64,000 bases of DNA from an uncultured Negativicutes bacterium. GTDB taxonomy: Bacteria > Bacillota > Negativicutes > Veillonellales > Megasphaeraceae. The notes beneath the pieces are model-generated. The model saw nothing but the letters and a program-made list of their open reading frames with translations. It was not told the origin of the DNA and searched no databases. The position numbers were made by a program, and so were the translations under genes. How positions within the stretch are numbered: the first letter of the stretch is position 1; each line of letters begins with the position of its first letter. Below are positions 61,793 through 64,000 of this stretch, one piece after another. The stretch covers positions 62,001 through 126,000 of the forward strand of contig CAADUJ010000020.1 of NCBI GenBank assembly GCA_900752195.1, read 5' to 3'.

Positions 61793-62212
61793 ATGTATTA
61801 TTTACAGACAGAGCAGAGCTTTGATGCGGCTCACTTTTTAAAAGGGTATAATGGGAAATGCCACAACCTTCATGGACACAGGTGGCGGGTCGTCGTGGAA
61901 ATCCAGGCTGATTTATTGCGAAATGATATGCAATGCCGCGGCATGGTCGTCGACTTTTCTGATTTGAAGAACAGCTTGAAGGCCATTTGTAATTTTTATG
62001 ACCACAGTTTTATTTACGAAGAAGGGTCTTTGAAAGAAGAAACGGTGCATTGCCTGCTTTCAGAAGATTTCTGTCTCCATGCCGTTCCCTTCCGTCCGAC
62101 AGCAGAAAACTTTTCCCGCCACATCTATGAAAAATTGACGGAAGAAGGTTATGATGTCCATCGCGTAGATGTCTATGAAACGCCGAATAATTGCGCGTCT
62201 TTTGGAGGCTGA
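61793..62212 (+). CDS. queD: 6-carboxy-tetrahydropterin synthase QueD
   Basis: Converts dihydroneopterin triphosphate to 6-carboxytetrahydropterin in queuosine synthesis. The 139-residue product has the zinc-binding FDAAHFL near residue 12 and CHNLHGHRWRV near 27, plus the catalytic-region NNCASFGG end. ATG 61793 is 10 bases after GGGAG; ATG 61784 touches that site. It is first in queD-queE-folE. Confidence 0.94.
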   Translation: MYYLQTEQSFDAAHFLKGYNGKCHNLHGHRWRVVVEIQADLLRNDMQCRGMVVDFSDLKNSLKAICNFYDHSFIYEEGSLKEETVHCLLSEDFCLHAVPFRPTAENFSRHIYEKLTEEGYDVHRVDVYETPNNCASFGG

Positions 62213-62214
62213 CC

Positions 62215-62871
62215 ATGAAGGTAGTAGAAAAATTTATCAGCATTAACGGTGAAGGGCAGCGAGCCGGAGAGTTGGCCGTATTCATCCGTTTCCAGGGATG
62301 TAATTTGCGCTGTTCCTATTGTGATACGGCGTGGGCCTATGAAAAGGAGTGTCCGTACAAAGATATGACACCAGAAGAAATCGTGGCCTATATCAAGGAG
62401 ACGGGCTTGTACAATGTCACCCTTACTGGTGGCGAACCGTTGCTGCAGAACCAGATGAAGGACCTTTTAGAACGATTGGGACAGGAACGGGATTTACGCG
62501 TTGAAATCGAAACGAACGGGGCCGTTCCCATCGCTCCTTTTTGCACGGGTCATCGGCCGTCCTTTACGATGGACTACAAATTGCCGGCCAGCGGCTGGGA
62601 ATCTTCGATGGTCTTAGAAAATATGGCGTACCTGACAGAACAGGATACGGTCAAATTTGTCTGCTCTGATAAAAACGATTTACAGCGAGCCAAGGTCATC
62701 ATTGATACGTATGACTTGACTACGCGATGTCACGTCTATTTGAGCCCCGTCTTTGGCTCCATAGAACCGGTGGACATGGTGACATTTATGGAACAGAATC
62801 GAATGAACGATGTACGGTTGCAGATCCAAATCCATAAAGTGATTTGGGACCCAGAGAAACGAGGCGTCTAA
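62215..62871 (+). CDS. queE: 7-carboxy-7-deazaguanine synthase QueE
   Basis: A radical SAM enzyme that rearranges 6-carboxytetrahydropterin to 7-carboxy-7-deazaguanine. The 218-residue product has SINGEGQRAGELAVFIRF and the CX3CX2C motif (CNLRCSYC) near residue 31. TLTGGEPLLQ and the ETNG segment follow. ATG 62215 after GGAGG is 2 bases beyond the queD stop. Confidence 0.95.
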   Translation: MKVVEKFISINGEGQRAGELAVFIRFQGCNLRCSYCDTAWAYEKECPYKDMTPEEIVAYIKETGLYNVTLTGGEPLLQNQMKDLLERLGQERDLRVEIETNGAVPIAPFCTGHRPSFTMDYKLPASGWESSMVLENMAYLTEQDTVKFVCSDKNDLQRAKVIIDTYDLTTRCHVYLSPVFGSIEPVDMVTFMEQNRMNDVRLQIQIHKVIWDPEKRGV

Positions 62872-62873
62872 TC

Positions 62874-63443
62874 ATGATTGATACGAAGGCAATAGAAGAA
62901 CATATCCGAGGCATCTTGAAAGCGTTAGGAGATGATCCGGACCGGGAAGGATTGAAGGATACACCTAAGCGAGTGGCAAAAATGTATAAGGAAGTCTTTG
63001 CCGGCATGGAATATACGAATCACGAGCTGGCAGAAAAATATAAGAAGCTCTTTGCTGATGATGTGACAGCGACGGAAAGCAAGCAAGTTGTCGTCATGAA
63101 AGATATCGACCTATTCTCCTATTGCGAACACCATATGGCCCTCATGTACGACATGACGGCAACGGTCGCCTACATTCCCCATGGCAAAGTCATTGGCCTT
63201 TCTAAAATTGCCCGCATCTGTGACATGGTAGGCCGTCGTCTCCAGTTACAAGAACGACTGGGCATGGACATTGCCGACATCCTCAGCGAAATCACGGACA
63301 CGACGGATATTGCTGTCGTCATCGAAGGCCGTCATAGCTGTGTCAGCGCCAGAGGCATAAAAAAGAGCAATGCCAAGACGAGGACTGTGGAACTGCGAGG
63401 CCAATTTAAAACAGACCCGAGCCTGCAGCTCTATTTACAGTAA
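62874..63443 (+). CDS. folE: GTP cyclohydrolase I
   Basis: Makes dihydroneopterin triphosphate from GTP, the precursor of both folate and queuosine. The 189-residue product has the zinc ligands in SYCEHHMAL and RHSCVSARG, and the PHGKVIGLSKIAR substrate region. It starts 2 bases after queE, and its place in a preQ1-controlled operon suggests it supplies the queuosine branch. queC and queF are not in the window. Confidence 0.95.
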   Translation: MIDTKAIEEHIRGILKALGDDPDREGLKDTPKRVAKMYKEVFAGMEYTNHELAEKYKKLFADDVTATESKQVVVMKDIDLFSYCEHHMALMYDMTATVAYIPHGKVIGLSKIARICDMVGRRLQLQERLGMDIADILSEITDTTDIAVVIEGRHSCVSARGIKKSNAKTRTVELRGQFKTDPSLQLYLQ

Positions 63444-63581
63444 TGGGAAATATTGCCATTAAAATCACAATTTGATTTAAAAAGACGGTACGAGATATCT
63501 CGTTCAGCGTTCTTGGAAATATGATGAATACGAATATAAATTAACTCCAGTGCACGAACCAAGCCGTTCGTGCAAAAAGAC

Positions 63582-63610
63582 TTGACAACTTTTCATCGTA
63601 TTGGTATACT
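63582..63610 (+). promoter_or_regulatory. Promoter of infC
   Basis: TTGACA at 63582-63587 and TATACT at 63605-63610 with 17 bases between. Upstream, GCACGAAC/GTTCGTGC (63552-63573) is a perfect 8-bp hairpin without a T-run. From 63444 to there nothing else is seen. Confidence 0.88.
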
Positions 63611-63616
63611 TAATTT

Positions 63617-63732
63617 TGTTGAAAACAAAGCAGAAGCTATCCGCCTCTCACCTCGCAAGACCATAGTTGTTACCGGGGTTACATGACGACGAATGTACAC
63701 GACGGATGGCGTATGCTATCCGTTCTTTTTTT
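63617..63732 (+). promoter_or_regulatory. infC leader with terminator, candidate L20/IF3 leader
   Basis: A leader of about 115 bases ends in a terminator (ACGGATGGC/GCTATCCGT then T7, 63702-63731) directly before the infC Shine-Dalgarno sequence. Firmicute infC-rpmI-rplT operons are attenuated by a leader that binds L20; the position and layout fit. The leader fold itself was not checked against the family model. Confidence 0.65.
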
Positions 63733-63748
63733 GTGGAGGTGAACGACG

Positions 63749-64000
63749 ATTAGTAAGGAATTACGTATCAACGATCAAATCAGAGCCCGTGAAGTCCGCG
63801 TGGTTAGCGATGACAACGAACAGCTTGGTGTCATGTCCCTTCGTTCGGCTCGTCAGATTGCCGAAGAACGTCATTTAGATTTAGTAGAAGTAGCACCGAA
63901 TGGCAAACCGCCAGTATGTCGTATCATGAATTATGGCAAGTACCGTTATGAACAGCAGAAACGGGAAAAGGAAGCCAAAAAGAAACAAAAAGTCTTGACG
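63749..64000 (+). CDS. infC: Translation initiation factor IF-3, N-terminal part
   Basis: IF3 keeps ribosomal subunits apart and checks initiator tRNA. The first 84 codons are present; the gene runs off the right edge. The protein begins (M)SKELRINDQIRAREVRVV and continues with LDLVEVAPNGKPPVCRIMNYGKY, the IF3 N-domain. The start is ATT at 63749, 8 bases after GGAGGT; upstream in frame are only ACG ACG and a TGA at 63740-63742, so no ordinary start codon exists. ATT starts are known for infC and let IF3 limit its own synthesis. Confidence 0.95.
   Translation, partial: MSKELRINDQIRAREVRVVSDDNEQLGVMSLRSARQIAEERHLDLVEVAPNGKPPVCRIMNYGKYRYEQQKREKEAKKKQKVLT

Overview
The window is a contiguous piece of a low-to-mid GC chromosome from a diderm Firmicute, most likely a Negativicute close to Megasphaera. 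Two things point there. Firmicute-type control elements are present (CIRCE, a T-box, a preQ1-I riboswitch, leaders before the L21 and IF3 genes, and L27 with a Prp-cleaved N-terminus). Next to them is a full outer-membrane and lipid A gene cluster (mlaEFD, tolC, tamB, bamA, ompH/skp, lpxD, lpxL). The species call is inference. I found no insertion sequences, prophage or CRISPR array.

Layout: 1-92 is the end of ileS; then come hydG (hydrogenase maturation), a DUF1858 gene on the minus strand and htpG under a perfect CIRCE operator. 4528-27184 is an envelope block: murA, mreB, a small secreted biotinyl-like protein with an S55-type protease homologue, mlaE-mlaF-mlaD, tolC, tamB, a sigma factor with a one-TM protein, bamA, an unrecognised secreted protein that looks like a beta-barrel, three ompH-like genes, lpxD and lpxL. 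27389-32357 is the leucine operon leuACDB behind a T-box. 32627-42246 holds miaB, mutS, mutL, a methyltransferase, miaA, a PLP lyase-family gene and rnmV, followed by rsmA. 43142-44260 is rplU-prp-rpmA, where Prp trims the L27 made by the next gene.

44303-60005 is more accessory: an ECF S component, a D-2-hydroxyacid dehydrogenase, a decayed YibE/F gene, an orphan CarB-like protein whose second ATP-grasp half has lost key residues, a beta-lactamase-fold serine hydrolase, a YigZ-family gene, tRNA-Val(GAC), a NUDIX gene coupled to a PLD-helicase-DUF3427 protein, an Fe-alcohol dehydrogenase, an aromatic amino-acid permease, a highly folded non-coding stretch and a Tim44-N-terminus-like protein. 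60072-64000 holds an L-2-hydroxyacid dehydrogenase, remnants of another decayed gene, the preQ1-riboswitch operon queD-queE-folE, and the start of infC with an ATT initiation codon.

The best candidates for undescribed biology are the degenerate orphan CarB, the NUDIX/PLD-helicase pair, the unknown secreted barrel protein beside bamA, the biotinyl-like/S55 pair, and the folded RNA-like element at 58947-59300. Family assignments come from motif recognition and memory of the families; no database search was run.
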